Shown here: positions 1 through 9,582 of the stretch, one piece after another | Layout of the letters: the number at the start of each line of letters is the position of its first letter | Numbering within the stretch: position 1 is the stretch's first letter | Assembly (NCBI GenBank): GCA_023101505.1 | Contig: LVZA01000001.1 | Location: 372,001 to 436,000, forward strand | DNA from: Pasteurellaceae bacterium Pebbles2 | Lineage (GTDB): Bacteria; Pseudomonadota; Gammaproteobacteria; Enterobacterales; Pasteurellaceae | Length of the DNA stretch: 64,000 nucleotides | Reading direction: 5' to 3' | Program-made: the position numbers and the translations under genes | Notes under the pieces: generated by a model | Databases searched by the model: none | Seen by the model: the letters and a program-made list of their open reading frames with translations, nothing else | What the model was told of the DNA's origin: nothing

Positions 1-741
1 GATGCTCGATAAACGTCGATACGCAAATCCGCAGGGTTGATTTCAATATCAAAATCGTCGTCAACTTCAGGGTAAATAAAGGCGGCGGCAAAAGAGGTAT
101 GGCGGCGGTTATTACTATCGAACGGGCTTTTACGTACCAAACGATGAATGCCCGTTTCAGTGCGCAACCAACCAAAAGCATAGTCGCCTGACACTTTGAT
201 TGTGGCGGATTTCAAACCTGCCACATCACCGTCAGACACTTCCATCAATTCCGTTTTAAACCCTTTACTTTCCGCCCAGCGTAAATACATTCGTAGCAAC
301 ATTTCCGTCCAGTCCTGCGCTTCAGTGCCGCCAGATCCTGCTTGCAAATCCACATAGCAATCGGCACTATCGTGCTGACCACTGAACATTCGTTGAAATT
401 CTAATTTGGCAAGTTGTTGTTCTAACTCATCAAGCTCGGCGACTGCTTCGTCGAAAGTATCTTGATCTTCGCTTTCAATGGCAAGTTCTAATAAACCGTC
501 CACATCGTCTAAGCCTTGAGTTAATTTTTTGATGGTAAGCACTACAGCTTCCAGTGCAGAACGCTCTTTGCCAAGGGCTTGCGCTTTTTCTGGTACGTTC
601 CACACGTCGGGCTGTTCTAGCTCCGCATTGACTTCTTCCAATCGCTCAACTTTGGCTTCAAAGTCAAAGATACCCCCTAAGCACATTAGTGCGTTCGGCA
701 AGGTCGGCGATTTTGCTTTTTATAGGATTAATCTCAAACAT
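1..741 (-). CDS. prfB: Peptide chain release factor 2 (RF2), 3' end outside the window
   Basis: RF2 reads UGA and UAA stop codons and releases the finished peptide. Translation starts at the ATG at 741 ([10 protein letters not shown]...) and runs 25 codons to an in-frame TGA at 664-666. The slip site is visible: an AGGGGG Shine-Dalgarno-like stretch, then TAT CTT TGA C. A +1 shift on CTT opens the long frame [10 protein letters not shown].... This is the classical autoregulated RF2 frameshift. The shifted frame carries SPF, the tripeptide anticodon-like motif of RF2, in VRKSPFDSN. The window ends at IDVYRA, just before the catalytic GGQ loop, so the last third is missing. The divergent neighbour is dsbC, as in H. 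influenzae. Confidence 0.96.
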
Positions 742-853
742 TATTTGTTTTCTTGATGATTTTTAGGGAAAAATAAACGTTAATTATAGGCGATTTTCCC
801 CATTTTTGCCACTATCTTATCACTTAAATAGTGCATATTTATCATTTTTTCGC

Positions 854-881
854 TTGCACTCTGCCTTAATCATTTTATAAT
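854..881 (+). promoter_or_regulatory. Likely sigma70 promoter of dsbC
   Basis: TTGCAC at 854-859 and TATAAT at 876-881 are separated by 16 bp and stand 38 bp before the dsbC start. The -10 is a perfect consensus match and the -35 has four of six matches. It lies in the 178-bp gap between the divergent prfB and dsbC genes. Confidence 0.6.
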
Positions 882-919
882 TCGTGTTTTATTTATGATT
901 TTATTATTAGGGACAAAAA

Positions 920-1603
920 ATGAAGAAAATTATCACCGCACTTTTTGCGACATCAATCTCGTTTGCGGCAATCGCTGATGATGCTGCAATCACAGCAAGC
1001 CTAAAAAAATTAGGCGCAACCGATATTCAAATTAACTCATCACCAATTAAAGGCTTAAAAAGTGTAGTTACCAATGAAGGTCTTTTCTATATGAGCGAAG
1101 ATGGCAAATATGCATTACAAGGTAAATTATATGAATTAACCAATAACGGTCCTATCGATGTTTCAGCCAAAGCCTTAATGGGCACACTAGAAAGCTACAA
1201 AAAAGAAATGATCGTTTATCCTGCAAAAAATGAAAAACACGTGGTTACTGTGTTTATGGATATTACTTGCCATTACTGCCACCTTTTACACCAACAACTT
1301 AAAGAATACAATGACTTAGGTATCACTGTGCGTTTCTTAGCATTCCCTCGCCGTGGAATGGATAAAACTGCACAACAAATGGAAGCAATTTTCACTGCGG
1401 AAGACAAAGTTCACGCATTAAATGAAGCAGAAAATGGCAACCCACCGAAAAACTTGAAAACACCAAATATCGTGAAAAAACATTATGATTTAGGTATTCA
1501 ATTCGGTGTACAAGGTACGCCAAGCATTGTAACTGAAACTGGCGAACTTATCGGCGGTTATTTAGAACCTAAACAGTTACTTGCTGCTTTAGAGGGCAAT
1601 TAA
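920..1603 (+). CDS. dsbC: Periplasmic disulfide isomerase DsbC
   Basis: Reshuffles wrong disulfides in periplasmic proteins. A signal peptide (MKKIITALFATSISFAAIA) is followed by an N-terminal dimerisation domain and a thioredoxin fold. The redox pair is CHYC at residues 117-120 (E. coli DsbC has CGYC), and the cis-proline loop is GVQGTPSIV near the C-terminus. The 227-residue length is normal for DsbC. The ATG follows AGGGAC at a good distance. recJ follows 72 bp downstream, an old association also seen in E. coli (dsbC-recJ). Confidence 0.95.
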   Translation: MKKIITALFATSISFAAIADDAAITASLKKLGATDIQINSSPIKGLKSVVTNEGLFYMSEDGKYALQGKLYELTNNGPIDVSAKALMGTLESYKKEMIVYPAKNEKHVVTVFMDITCHYCHLLHQQLKEYNDLGITVRFLAFPRRGMDKTAQQMEAIFTAEDKVHALNEAENGNPPKNLKTPNIVKKHYDLGIQFGVQGTPSIVTETGELIGGYLEPKQLLAALEGN

Positions 1604-1620
1604 TTTTCAATTACTGAATT

Positions 1621-1640
1621 AGGGCGTATAATAACGCCCT
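1621..1640. other. Short inverted repeat between dsbC and recJ
   Basis: AGGGCGT, ATAATA, ACGCCCT: a perfect 7-bp stem with a 6-base loop just after the dsbC stop. There is no T-tract, so it may be an mRNA-stabilising hairpin or a weak terminator rather than a full intrinsic terminator. Confidence 0.45.
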
Positions 1641-1675
1641 ATTAAATTCATCTTCCTAAGTTTAACGTAAATTCC

Positions 1676-3397
1676 GTGAATAAAATCATTCAACGACGCA
1701 CAATTCCAGCTGGCACACCTGTTTGCGACGATCCTTTGTTAGATCGCCTCTATCGTTCTCGCCATATCAAAAACTCACAACAATTAGACCGCACTTTACA
1801 GTCGATGTTGTCGCCACATTTGCTTCACGGCATTGAAAGTGCGGTGCAATTATTGGCAGTTTCTCGTGAGAAAAAAATTGTGATCGTGGGCGATTTTGAT
1901 GCCGACGGTGCAACCAGCACCGCATTAGCCGTATTAGCTTTGCGCCAGTTAGGGTTTACCGATGTGAATTACCTCATTCCTAACCGCTTTGAACAAGGCT
2001 ATGGTTTAAGCGTTGCAGTGGCGCAATTAGCGTTGGAACAAGGCGTGGAATTGCTGATGACAGTGGATAACGGCGTGTCGTCCATTGAAGGTGTAGATTG
2101 TTTAAAAGCGCAAGGTGTGAAAGTGTTAATCACCGATCATCATCTTCCGCCTGAGCAATTACCGCAAGCCGATGCGATTGTAAACCCGAACTTAACGGAA
2201 TGTGGCTTTCCCTCAAAATCGCTGGCAGGTGTCGGGGTAACCTTTTATGTAATGTTAGCCTTGCGTGCAAAATTACGTGAATTAGGCGAATTTGACAGCC
2301 AATCGCAACCTAATTTTACCGATTTATTAGATTTAGTGGCTCTTGGCACGATTGCCGATGTTGTGCCGTTGGATCAAAACAACCGCATTTTAGCGCATCA
2401 AGGTTTAAATCGAATCAAAGCTAACCGCTGCCGTTGCGGAATCCGAGCCTTAGCAGAAGTTGCCAATAAAGATATACAAAAATTATGCGCAAGCGATCTT
2501 GGCTTTTCTATTGCACCACGTCTCAATGCGGCAGGTCGCTTAGATAATATGTCTATCGGCGTGGAATTATTGCTTGCCGACACAATGGAGCAAGCCCGTG
2601 CATTAGCGTTAGAGTTAGACGATTTAAATCAAACTCGCAAAGAAATTGAACAAGGTATGAAATTGGAAGCCTTAGAAATCTGCCGAAATATTACCGCACT
2701 TAAGCAAGATTTGCCACTCGGCATTGCGTTATATCAAGCGGATTGGCATCAAGGCGTGCTAGGGATCTTGGCTTCTCGTTTAAAAGATCAATTTGACCGA
2801 CCAGTAGTTGCTTTTGCACAAGATGGCGAAGGCGTGCTAAAAGGCTCTGCACGATCTGTCGAGGGCTTACACATTCGAGACTTACTAGAGAGAGTACACA
2901 ATTTACACCCTGAAATGATTTTAAAATTTGGCGGACACGCAATGGCAGCAGGTTTAAGTATTCGAGCCGAATTATTATCACAATTTCAACACAGTTTTAA
3001 TCAAGTCGTGGCAGAATGGCTGGGCGACGATGAATTAAAAGGCACTGTGTGGACAGATGGCGAACTTGAACCGAAATTATTAACCTTACAAACCGCCGAA
3101 AACTTAAAGCAGGCAGGTCCTTGGGGACAAGCCTTTCCTGAGCCTTTATTCGATGGTGAATTTAATATTTTGCAACAGCGTTTGGTCGGTGAGCGTCATT
3201 TAAAAATGCTGCTAGAGCCTAAACACGGCGGACAATTAATTGACGGCATCGCCTTTAATGTGGACACAAGATATTATCCCGATCAGTCAATCAAATCGGC
3301 TCGATTAGTGTATAAATTGGATATTAACGAATTTCGTGGACATCGTGATATTCAGCTATTAGTCAACCATATCGAACCTATTGCAGCAAACGGATAA
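1676..3397 (+). CDS. recJ: Single-stranded DNA 5'-3' exonuclease RecJ
   Basis: Degrades 5' single-stranded ends in mismatch repair, base excision repair and RecF recombination. The DHH-family motifs are present in order: DFDADG near residue 77, the VDNGVSS segment, then TDHHLPP near residue 150. The C-terminal DHHA1-type region ends with the GGHAMAAG motif near residue 420 and an OB-like tail. The 573 residues are close to E. coli RecJ. Translation appears to start at a GTG (MNKIIQRR); no better in-frame ATG exists upstream. The upstream ribosome site is weak, so the start is the least certain part. Confidence 0.95.
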   Translation: MNKIIQRRTIPAGTPVCDDPLLDRLYRSRHIKNSQQLDRTLQSMLSPHLLHGIESAVQLLAVSREKKIVIVGDFDADGATSTALAVLALRQLGFTDVNYLIPNRFEQGYGLSVAVAQLALEQGVELLMTVDNGVSSIEGVDCLKAQGVKVLITDHHLPPEQLPQADAIVNPNLTECGFPSKSLAGVGVTFYVMLALRAKLRELGEFDSQSQPNFTDLLDLVALGTIADVVPLDQNNRILAHQGLNRIKANRCRCGIRALAEVANKDIQKLCASDLGFSIAPRLNAAGRLDNMSIGVELLLADTMEQARALALELDDLNQTRKEIEQGMKLEALEICRNITALKQDLPLGIALYQADWHQGVLGILASRLKDQFDRPVVAFAQDGEGVLKGSARSVEGLHIRDLLERVHNLHPEMILKFGGHAMAAGLSIRAELLSQFQHSFNQVVAEWLGDDELKGTVWTDGELEPKLLTLQTAENLKQAGPWGQAFPEPLFDGEFNILQQRLVGERHLKMLLEPKHGGQLIDGIAFNVDTRYYPDQSIKSARLVYKLDINEFRGHRDIQLLVNHIEPIAANG

Positions 3398-3412
3398 ATT
3401 TGGCTTAATCTT

Positions 3413-4072
3413 ATGAAATATTTAGTCATTATCTTTTTCATCTTCACCAGTACGATGGCATTCGCTGAAGAAAATGCCGCTGATAGCACCACTATGCCTA
3501 CCGTATTTGAAGACGGCAAAGATTACTTTTCATACAGCACACCAGTCAATCTACAACGCCTCAAAGGCAAAGTGCGCATTCAATCATTTTTTGATTATGA
3601 TTGCCGCCATTGTGTCAACGTGCAAGATATTTTGGCACTGTATTCCGAACTAAATTCAGACAAAGTCAGCCTTGAAGAATACCCAATCGCCACGCACGAA
3701 ACCTATTATTCAGCGCAAGTATTTTACAGCTTAAAACAAATCAAACGGGAAGATGTCGCAGACTTATTGCTATTTGAAACCAATAACCCTGAACGTTATG
3801 CTGAACTGTCTAAACTAGAGAACTTACGCCCTTGGTTACAACAAAATAATGTTGATTTAACCTTATTTGATGAAACTTTTTATTCTGAAAAAATCACCAA
3901 AGCGGTCAATTCTGCCGTGGCTCGCACCGAACGATATGGCGTGTTCACTTACCCATTTGTGGTGTTAGACGGCGTTTATGTTCTGACCATTAGCACACTT
4001 TATAATGATGATTATACCTTTGCTGTGTTAGATTATTTAGTCAATAAACTCACTCAAAACAACGATAAATAA
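3413..4072 (+). CDS. Periplasmic DsbA-family thioredoxin-fold protein
   Basis: 219 residues with a signal peptide ending near MAFA. A CRHC redox pair lies at residues 64-67 in the context FFDYDCRHC, and a likely cis-proline follows in VFTYPFVV. This is the DsbA-like arrangement, but the helical insert is short and the pair is not the CPHC of classical DsbA. It starts 15 bp after recJ and ends 11 bp before mtnN, so recJ sits between two thiol-oxidoreductase genes. A homologue occupies the same place in H. influenzae. Substrates are unknown; it could be an oxidase or a partner of DsbC. Confidence 0.8.
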   Translation: MKYLVIIFFIFTSTMAFAEENAADSTTMPTVFEDGKDYFSYSTPVNLQRLKGKVRIQSFFDYDCRHCVNVQDILALYSELNSDKVSLEEYPIATHETYYSAQVFYSLKQIKREDVADLLLFETNNPERYAELSKLENLRPWLQQNNVDLTLFDETFYSEKITKAVNSAVARTERYGVFTYPFVVLDGVYVLTISTLYNDDYTFAVLDYLVNKLTQNNDK

Positions 4073-4083
4073 AAGGAGAAAAA

Positions 4084-4773
4084 ATGAAAATTGGTATTGT
4101 CGGCGCAATGGCGCAAGAAGTTGAAATTTTACTGTCATTAATGGAAGAAAAACAAGAAACTCGCCTTGCAAGTGCGGTGATTTATGAAGGCAAAATTGCT
4201 GGAAAATCAGTAGCATTATTGCAATCAGGCATCGGCAAAGTCGCCGCCGCCATTGGCACAACAGCATTATTACAGTTAACTCAGCCTGATGTGGTGATCA
4301 ACACAGGATCAGCAGGTGGCGTAGCGCAAGGTTTAAGCGTGGGCGATATTGTGATTTCCACCGAAACCGCTTATCACGATGCAGACGTAACCACATTCGG
4401 CTATACAAAAGGTCAACTGCCAGACTGCCCTGCTCGTTTCATTTCTGACTCAAAACTCACCGCACTTGCGGAAAAAATCGCCCAAACTCAAGGACATAAT
4501 ACCAAGCGTGGACTAATTTGTTCAGGCGACAGCTTCATTGCTGGTGGCGAACGCTTGGCACAAATTAAAGCCGACTTTCCAGAGGTTACTGCCGTAGAAA
4601 TGGAAGCCGCAGCCATCGCTCAAACTTGCCATTCATTTAACATACCATTCGTCGTGGTGCGAGCCATTTCTGACGCTGGCGACGGCAACGCCAATATGTC
4701 TTTTGAAGAATTTCTTCCACTCGCAGCCCAAATGTCCTCAAAAATGGTCATCGGAATGCTCGAACAACTTTAA
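4084..4773 (+). CDS. mtnN: 5'-methylthioadenosine/S-adenosylhomocysteine nucleosidase
   Basis: Cleaves the glycosidic bond of MTA, SAH and 5'-deoxyadenosine, feeding methionine salvage and quorum-signal (AI-2) precursors. It shows the family motifs: MAQEVEIL near the N-terminus, NTGSAGG near residue 78, the [10 protein letters not shown] substrate loop near residue 172 and the catalytic ISDAGD near residue 198. The 229 residues match the family. The ribosome site AAGGAG lies just upstream. It is the last gene of the recJ group and is followed by two hairpins. Confidence 0.96.
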   Translation: MKIGIVGAMAQEVEILLSLMEEKQETRLASAVIYEGKIAGKSVALLQSGIGKVAAAIGTTALLQLTQPDVVINTGSAGGVAQGLSVGDIVISTETAYHDADVTTFGYTKGQLPDCPARFISDSKLTALAEKIAQTQGHNTKRGLICSGDSFIAGGERLAQIKADFPEVTAVEMEAAAIAQTCHSFNIPFVVVRAISDAGDGNANMSFEEFLPLAAQMSSKMVIGMLEQL

Positions 4774-4782
4774 GCGCATTCT

Positions 4783-4824
4783 AAACTGCGGTGAAAAATT
4801 TCAATGTTTTTTCACCGCAGTTTT
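4783..4824. terminator. USS-dyad hairpin after mtnN, left border copy
   Basis: AAACTGCGGTGAAAAA and TTTTTTCACCGCAGTTTT form a long stem around TTCAATG, ending in a T-run. It carries the variant core CTGCGGT on both arms. The same hairpin, differing at about two positions, recurs at 24275-24315 at the other end of the hydrogenlyase block. Confidence 0.75.
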
Positions 4825-4833
4825 GCTAAAAAT

Positions 4834-4863
4834 AAAGCCCCATACAATGTATGAGGCTTTTTT
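4834..4863. terminator. Bidirectional terminator between mtnN and fdhF
   Basis: AAAGCC-C-CATAC, loop AAT, GTATG-A-GGCTTT followed by T's on the plus strand and by a T-rich stretch on the minus strand. It fits the convergent ends of mtnN and fdhF. Confidence 0.75.
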
Positions 4864-4873
4864 GTTATATTAA

Positions 4874-7027
4874 TTAAGCCACAAGTGCGGTATCTTTTAA
4901 GCGTTTTTTCAACTTGCTATATTCGGTTACCACATAATGTTCAGCCCAGTTTTGATCTGGAATTTTCTCAATACGCACAGCACTATATTTATATTCTGGT
5001 GTTCTTGAACCTGGGTTTAAATGCTCAGCGGTAAGTTCATTACATTTACCAATCCACCATTGATAGGTCATATAGCACGCCCCTTTGTTGGTACGAGTAC
5101 TCACATCAGCACGAGAAATAACCTTACCTCTCGGGGAGGCGATCCAAACTAAATCGTTATTTTTCACTCCCAAGGCTTTGGCATCTTGATCATTCATTTG
5201 AACAAATCCTGGTTCATCAGCCAATGCCGCTAACGCTCGACAGTTTCCGGTCATAGAACGACAGGAATAATGCCCAACTTCACGCACCGTAGAAAGGACT
5301 AACGGGAATTCCGCAGAGGTTTCTTCCATTGGCGGCTGCCAATCACAAGCAAAGAATTCAGCTTTACCATTTGGACGGTCAAATATTTGATTTTCATACA
5401 AATATTGTGTGCCTTGATCGTGTTCACCCTCGTCATAACAAGGCCATTGAATATAACCCAATCCCTCCATTTTTTCATAAGTTGCCCCTTTGTAAATATC
5501 ACAAAGTGAACGCAATTCGTCCCAAATTTCTTTGGTATTGTTGTAGTGCATTGGGTAGCCTAAGGCGGTGGCTAATTCGCTGATAATTTGCCAGTCATCT
5601 TTCACATCGCCCACAGGATCAACGGCTTTATAAAAACGTTGGAAACCACGGTCAGCCGCACTATAAACCCCTTCGTGTTCAGCACAAGAAGTTGCAGGAA
5701 AAATAACATCAGCTTCCGCAGCGGTTTGTGTCATAAAAATATCTTGTACGACGATAAATTCCAAGTCTTTAAAGGTTTGTTTCATTGCATTAATATCAGG
5801 TTCAGTTTGTAAGGTATCTTCCCCCATAATATAAAATGCTTTAATTTTACCCTCGTGTACGGCGTGAGGCACTTCACTTAATGGCACGCCTGGTTTTGGA
5901 TTTAACGCTGGCACTCCCCACGCTTTAGCAAATTTTTCCATTGCGACAGGATCGTCCAAACGCTGATAACCTGGCAAGGTGTTGTACAACGCGCCCATAT
6001 CACACGCACCTTGTACATTATTTTGCCCACGTACAGGGTTTACCCCCACATTTGGTTTACCCAAATTCCCTGTAAGCATTGCCAAACTCGCTAAAGCACG
6101 CACGGTTTCAACACCTTGACGGAATTGGCAAACGCCCATTCCCCAAAGAATAGTAGCGGTTTCTGCTTTGGCATAAGTGCGGGCAATTTCACGCAACATT
6201 TCAGGTGCAATACCTGTGATATGCTGCGTACTTTCAGGCGTGTAGGCTTTGACAGTTTCATAAAACTCATCAAAATTCTCAGTGTGTTCATCAATGAATT
6301 TTTGGTCGTGTAGCCCTTCCTCCAAAATCACATTCATCATTGCGTTTAAGAAAGCGACATTACTACCGTTTGCTAATGGCGCAAAAATATCCGCAATACG
6401 TGCAGTTTCAATTTTACGAGGATCGCAAACAATAATTTTCGCCCCTTTTGCTTTGGCGTGATTAATTCGACGTGCCACAATAGGGTGTGAGGTTGAGGCA
6501 TTATAACCAAAAATAAATACGCATTTTGTGTCCTCAATTTCAACGATTGAGTTAGACATTGCGCCATTTCCGACCGATTTGAGCAGACCTGCTACAGATG
6601 GGCCGTGTCAAACACGTGCGCAACAGTCAACGTTATTATTACCTAATACTGCACGAGCAAATTTTTGCATTACATAGTTCACTTCGTTGCCTGGACCACG
6701 AGATGAACCTGTAACCATAATAGATTCGTTGCCGTATTTATCTTTGATTTCGCTGAGGCGTTTAGCTGTATAGGAAATAGCTTCAGCCCAGCTGACAGGA
6801 GTAAATGCTTCGCCACGTTGGTAGCGGATCATCGGTTGAGTGAGGCGAGGCGTAAGAATTTTGGTGTCGTGGACAAAATCCCAGCCATAATAGCCTTTCA
6901 GACAAAGTTCGCCTTCATTTGTTTTTCCGTGTGCACCTTCAGCACCCACAATTTTGTTGTTTTCAACTAATAAGTTGATTTTACAACCTGAAGCGCAATA
7001 CGGACAGACAGTTATTACTTTTTTCAT
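4874..7027 (-). CDS. fdhF: Formate dehydrogenase H, selenocysteine-containing
   Basis: Molybdopterin enzyme that oxidises formate to CO2 and feeds electrons to the hydrogenase. The frame is broken by a TGA at 6608-6610 in the context DCCARV-U-HGPSVAGL, exactly the selenocysteine site (residue 140) of E. coli FdhF. Both halves align with FdhF end to end, giving about 717 residues. The N-terminus has the [4Fe-4S] cysteines CPYCASGC and, after a gap, ELCLKG. Histidine follows the selenocysteine as in E. coli. The ATG at 7027 is preferred over the TTG at 7033 because AAGGAC lies eight bases upstream. It is the last gene of the hyf group; 143 bp separate it from hycI. Automatic callers will split it into two genes. 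Confidence 0.96.
6568..6610 (-). promoter_or_regulatory. SECIS element directing UGA to selenocysteine
   Basis: Directly 3' of the TGA on the minus strand lies AGCA-GGTC-TGCT at 6582-6593, a hairpin whose GGTCT apical loop equals the SelB-binding loop of E. coli fdhF. Flanking bases (TGACACGGCCCATC... and ...AATCGGTCGG) also match the E. coli element as I recall it. Confidence 0.85.
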
Positions 7028-7133
7028 AATCAATGTCCTTTTGTTTAGAGAAAGAGATGTGAATAAGCTGATTTGCTTATAAATTAATCATACGCTTAAA
7101 TAAAAAATATTCACCTAAAAAACATAAGGTTTT

Positions 7134-7147
7134 TTGATCTAAAATAA
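7134..7147. promoter_or_regulatory. Weak FNR-like box upstream of fdhF
   Basis: TTGAT-CTAA-AATAA has one perfect and one poor half-site (8 of 10 consensus bases). It lies in the gap between hycI and fdhF, 107 bp from the fdhF start. It could give fdhF its own anaerobic promoter, but this is weak. Confidence 0.25.
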
Positions 7148-7170
7148 ACTTTTTTCAGTTATTGCTCTCC

Positions 7171-7629
7171 TTATAATTTTTCAATTCGATGTAATTCATC
7201 TTGTTGAAGAAAAACATATAAATTTTCCACCGCACTTTTTACTTTTTCAGTCATTGGAAACATAAAAGAAATAACATCTGGTTGAATACCAATGAAGATG
7301 ATTTCTTGAATATCTTCCGCTAATTGATCAATTAAAAAATTCAGTGGCATATTATGTGTACTCATAAAAAACATTTCTGCGATCAAATCTTTATCCACAA
7401 TACGCAGCTCACCTGCCTCTAATTCCATATCAGTGGCATCGACAATCACTAAACGCTTTGGCTTGAGTGCTCGCACAGTATGAGCGTGATTTTCAGGTGC
7501 AGATCCACCATCAACAGCACACCAATTCGGCAACGGATTTTTTTCCAGTAATTGATACAAAAAAGGCCCTGCTGCATCATCACCCATCATTGCATTGCCA
7601 ACAGTTAGTACGACATTTTCACAGTTCAT
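7171..7629 (-). CDS. hycI: Hydrogenase maturation endopeptidase HycI
   Basis: Nickel-dependent protease that clips the C-terminal tail off the hydrogenase large subunit once nickel is inserted. The N-terminal VGNAMMGDDAAGP loop holds the metal-binding Asp, IVDATDM holds the second, and THNMPLNFLIDQ holds the His. It aligns with E. coli HycI over its 152 residues. Its natural substrate here is HyfG, whose tail is still encoded. It overlaps hyfJ by 4 bp (ATGA), so the two are translationally coupled. In E. coli hycI belongs to the hyc operon, not hyf, so this locus mixes features of both. Confidence 0.94.
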   Translation of the reverse strand: MNCENVVLTVGNAMMGDDAAGPFLYQLLEKNPLPNWCAVDGGSAPENHAHTVRALKPKRLVIVDATDMELEAGELRIVDKDLIAEMFFMSTHNMPLNFLIDQLAEDIQEIIFIGIQPDVISFMFPMTEKVKSAVENLYVFLQQDELHRIEKL

Positions 7630-8042
7630 TGCGCACTCCCCTCACGACGTTTTACCATAATATACATCACAGGCTCTCGCTGAATAGAGGCTAAAGTATC
7701 AAGTAAAATCTCTGCCCATTGTTGGTGAAGTGCGGTGAAATTTTGTTTATTTTCATCAATAGCTTTTGCCAATAAATTAACGTGGCTACTATCAATCACT
7801 ATTTCACCAAAACGCATAAGCCCTGCCAATTTACGGTGAGCCTCCCCCTCAGGAAAAGCCGCAACAAATTTTTGATAATCTTCATAATCGGCGACAATTA
7901 ATTTTTTAAAACAATCAATAACGCCAACGTGATGCCCTATTGCTAAAGAATAGTACATTACTTCTTTTGCCGCTTCGGGAACTTGTGTGTCATTTTCCAC
8001 AAAACGTTGATTTAACAGATAAAAAATAACATTAGTTGACAT
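7626..8042 (-). CDS. hyfJ: Formate hydrogenlyase maturation protein HyfJ/HycH
   Basis: Small cytoplasmic protein of the HycH/HyfJ family, needed for assembly of the hydrogenase large subunit but not part of the enzyme. The family signature YYSLAIGHHVGVIDC is present near residue 30, with FGEIVIDSSHV near residue 92. The 138 residues match E. coli HycH (136). It is separated from hyfI by 82 bp that hold a USS core (ACCGCACTTTT) and overlaps hycI. The exact biochemical role of the family is not settled. Confidence 0.9.
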   Translation of the reverse strand: MSTNVIFYLLNQRFVENDTQVPEAAKEVMYYSLAIGHHVGVIDCFKKLIVADYEDYQKFVAAFPEGEAHRKLAGLMRFGEIVIDSSHVNLLAKAIDENKQNFTALHQQWAEILLDTLASIQREPVMYIMVKRREGSAQ

Positions 8043-8124
8043 TTTGAAATCCCTTTATTTTTTGTATTCCTTAATACACAAGGCAATAAAACTCATAAAA
8101 ATTACACCGCACTTTTAAGGCTAA

Positions 8125-8901
8125 TTAACCTGAAAATGGTTGGCTGATAGAATGTAAACGATGAATAATCTCGCTTAAACGAGGATCATTTTCACGTTGC
8201 AAAAATTCCCCCACTCGAACACCAAATGGCACAGGATCTTTTTCCACCATCATTGCCATAAATTTATCGGCGATGTCGCCCCCTTGACGATAACCAGCTA
8301 AGCGGCGAGCCTCACGCTCAAGCATAATACGCAAATCATAAGGTATATCAGGAAAGCGCAGCTTGGCTTCGGCTGTTGGGTCTGCAATTTCTTGTTTGGC
8401 TTTTAGTTTCTGATCAAGCAAACCTAACGCCATTGCAAAACCATAAATCGTCGCCGCTGGTGTTGGCGGGCAACCAGGAATATACACATCAATCGGTACG
8501 ATTTGATCTGAGCCGCCCCATACGCAATATAAGTCGTGGAAAATACCGCCTCCGCAACCACAAGCACCATAAGAAATACAGATTTTTGGATCGGGGGCAG
8601 CTTGATAAGCTCGCATTGCTGGTGTACGCATTGCTCGAGTTACAGCACCAGTAAATAATAAAATATCTGCGTGGCGAGGTGAGGCAACCACTTTAATACC
8701 AAAACGCTCGGCATCAAATGTGGGCGTAATTGTGCTAAAAATTTCAATTTCACAACCGTTACAACCACCACAGTCCACACGATAAACATAGGCTGAACGC
8801 TGAATATCTTTCAGCAAAGTCTGCTTCATTTTTGCAATGTTTTCATCAATAGAAAATGGCGTAGAAATGCCATTTATAGGCATTGGAATTTGTGTGTTCA
8901 T
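8125..8901 (-). CDS. hyfI: Hydrogenase-4 small subunit, NuoB-like
   Basis: Carries the proximal [4Fe-4S] cluster that takes electrons to or from the nickel-iron site in HyfG. The ligand cysteines are visible in [19 protein letters not shown] and IPGCPPTP, the NuoB/HycG pattern. 258 residues. No Tat signal is present, as expected for this cytoplasm-facing group 4 hydrogenase. The start overlaps the hyfH stop by 4 bp. Confidence 0.95.
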   Translation of the reverse strand: MNTQIPMPINGISTPFSIDENIAKMKQTLLKDIQRSAYVYRVDCGGCNGCEIEIFSTITPTFDAERFGIKVVASPRHADILLFTGAVTRAMRTPAMRAYQAAPDPKICISYGACGCGGGIFHDLYCVWGGSDQIVPIDVYIPGCPPTPAATIYGFAMALGLLDQKLKAKQEIADPTAEAKLRFPDIPYDLRIMLEREARRLAGYRQGGDIADKFMAMMVEKDPVPFGVRVGEFLQRENDPRLSEIIHRLHSISQPFSG

Positions 8902-9560
8902 TTGCCTTCTCCCTGTGCTGATTGTGCTAATTCTGCAATTTTTTGCACCGCACTTCTGTTCATTGTTACTGGATTTAATTTTGTTAAATCAACGTCGACG
9001 TAGTCATTATCATAAGCAATGAGTTTAAGCTGCATTTTGTCTTCCATTGTGGCAGTTTTGTTTAAGCTATTTTGTCGTTTGCAATCAGGGCAAGTATGCA
9101 ACACCTGCAATTTTTGCTTAAATTGCTCTACGTCAGGCGTTTGATGAGCCATTAATTCAATAGCATAGTTCACTTCTTTGTAAGTACTGAATGGCTGATG
9201 ACATTGTTGACAAGCCATTGTCGAAAATGTCGTTTCTTGAAATAAATCCTGTTTATTTTTCACTGATAATTCAAATTCTTGCGTTAATCTAATGGCTTTA
9301 GTTGGGCAAACTTCTTCACAACGTCCACAGAAAATACAACGCCCTAAGAATAATGACCAAGTGCGGTCGCCTTTTTCAGGATCTGTACGTAATGTTAGTG
9401 CGTTGGCTGGGCAAGCAAGCGTACAAGCACCGCACACAATACATTGATCTGAATTCATTTCAGGTTTACCCCGAAAATCAGGATCGACTTCATATGGTTT
9501 GAACGGATATTTGGTGGTCGCATCGCCTGTTTTGAACACTGTTTTTAGTAGTTTAAACAT
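8898..9560 (-). CDS. hyfH: Hydrogenase-4 ferredoxin subunit, NuoI-like
   Basis: Electron carrier between the formate dehydrogenase side and HyfI. Two [4Fe-4S] motifs, [12 protein letters not shown] and [12 protein letters not shown], lie in the first 85 residues. A second pair of CxxC motifs follows (CQQC and CPDC, about residues 116-158), which could form a rubredoxin-like metal site. The 220 residues exceed E. coli HyfH/HycF by roughly 40. The excess is the polar tail after CPDC, whose function I do not know. Confidence 0.93.
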   Translation of the reverse strand: MFKLLKTVFKTGDATTKYPFKPYEVDPDFRGKPEMNSDQCIVCGACTLACPANALTLRTDPEKGDRTWSLFLGRCIFCGRCEEVCPTKAIRLTQEFELSVKNKQDLFQETTFSTMACQQCHQPFSTYKEVNYAIELMAHQTPDVEQFKQKLQVLHTCPDCKRQNSLNKTATMEDKMQLKLIAYDNDYVDVDLTKLNPVTMNRSAVQKIAELAQSAQGEGK

Positions 9561-9582
9561 AATTAGCTCCTTATTCCTTGGC

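Noticed and set aside
6608-7033. fdhF as two separate genes or a pseudogene
   Set aside because: The stop is a TGA in the conserved selenocysteine context with a SECIS hairpin behind it, so it is one functional gene.
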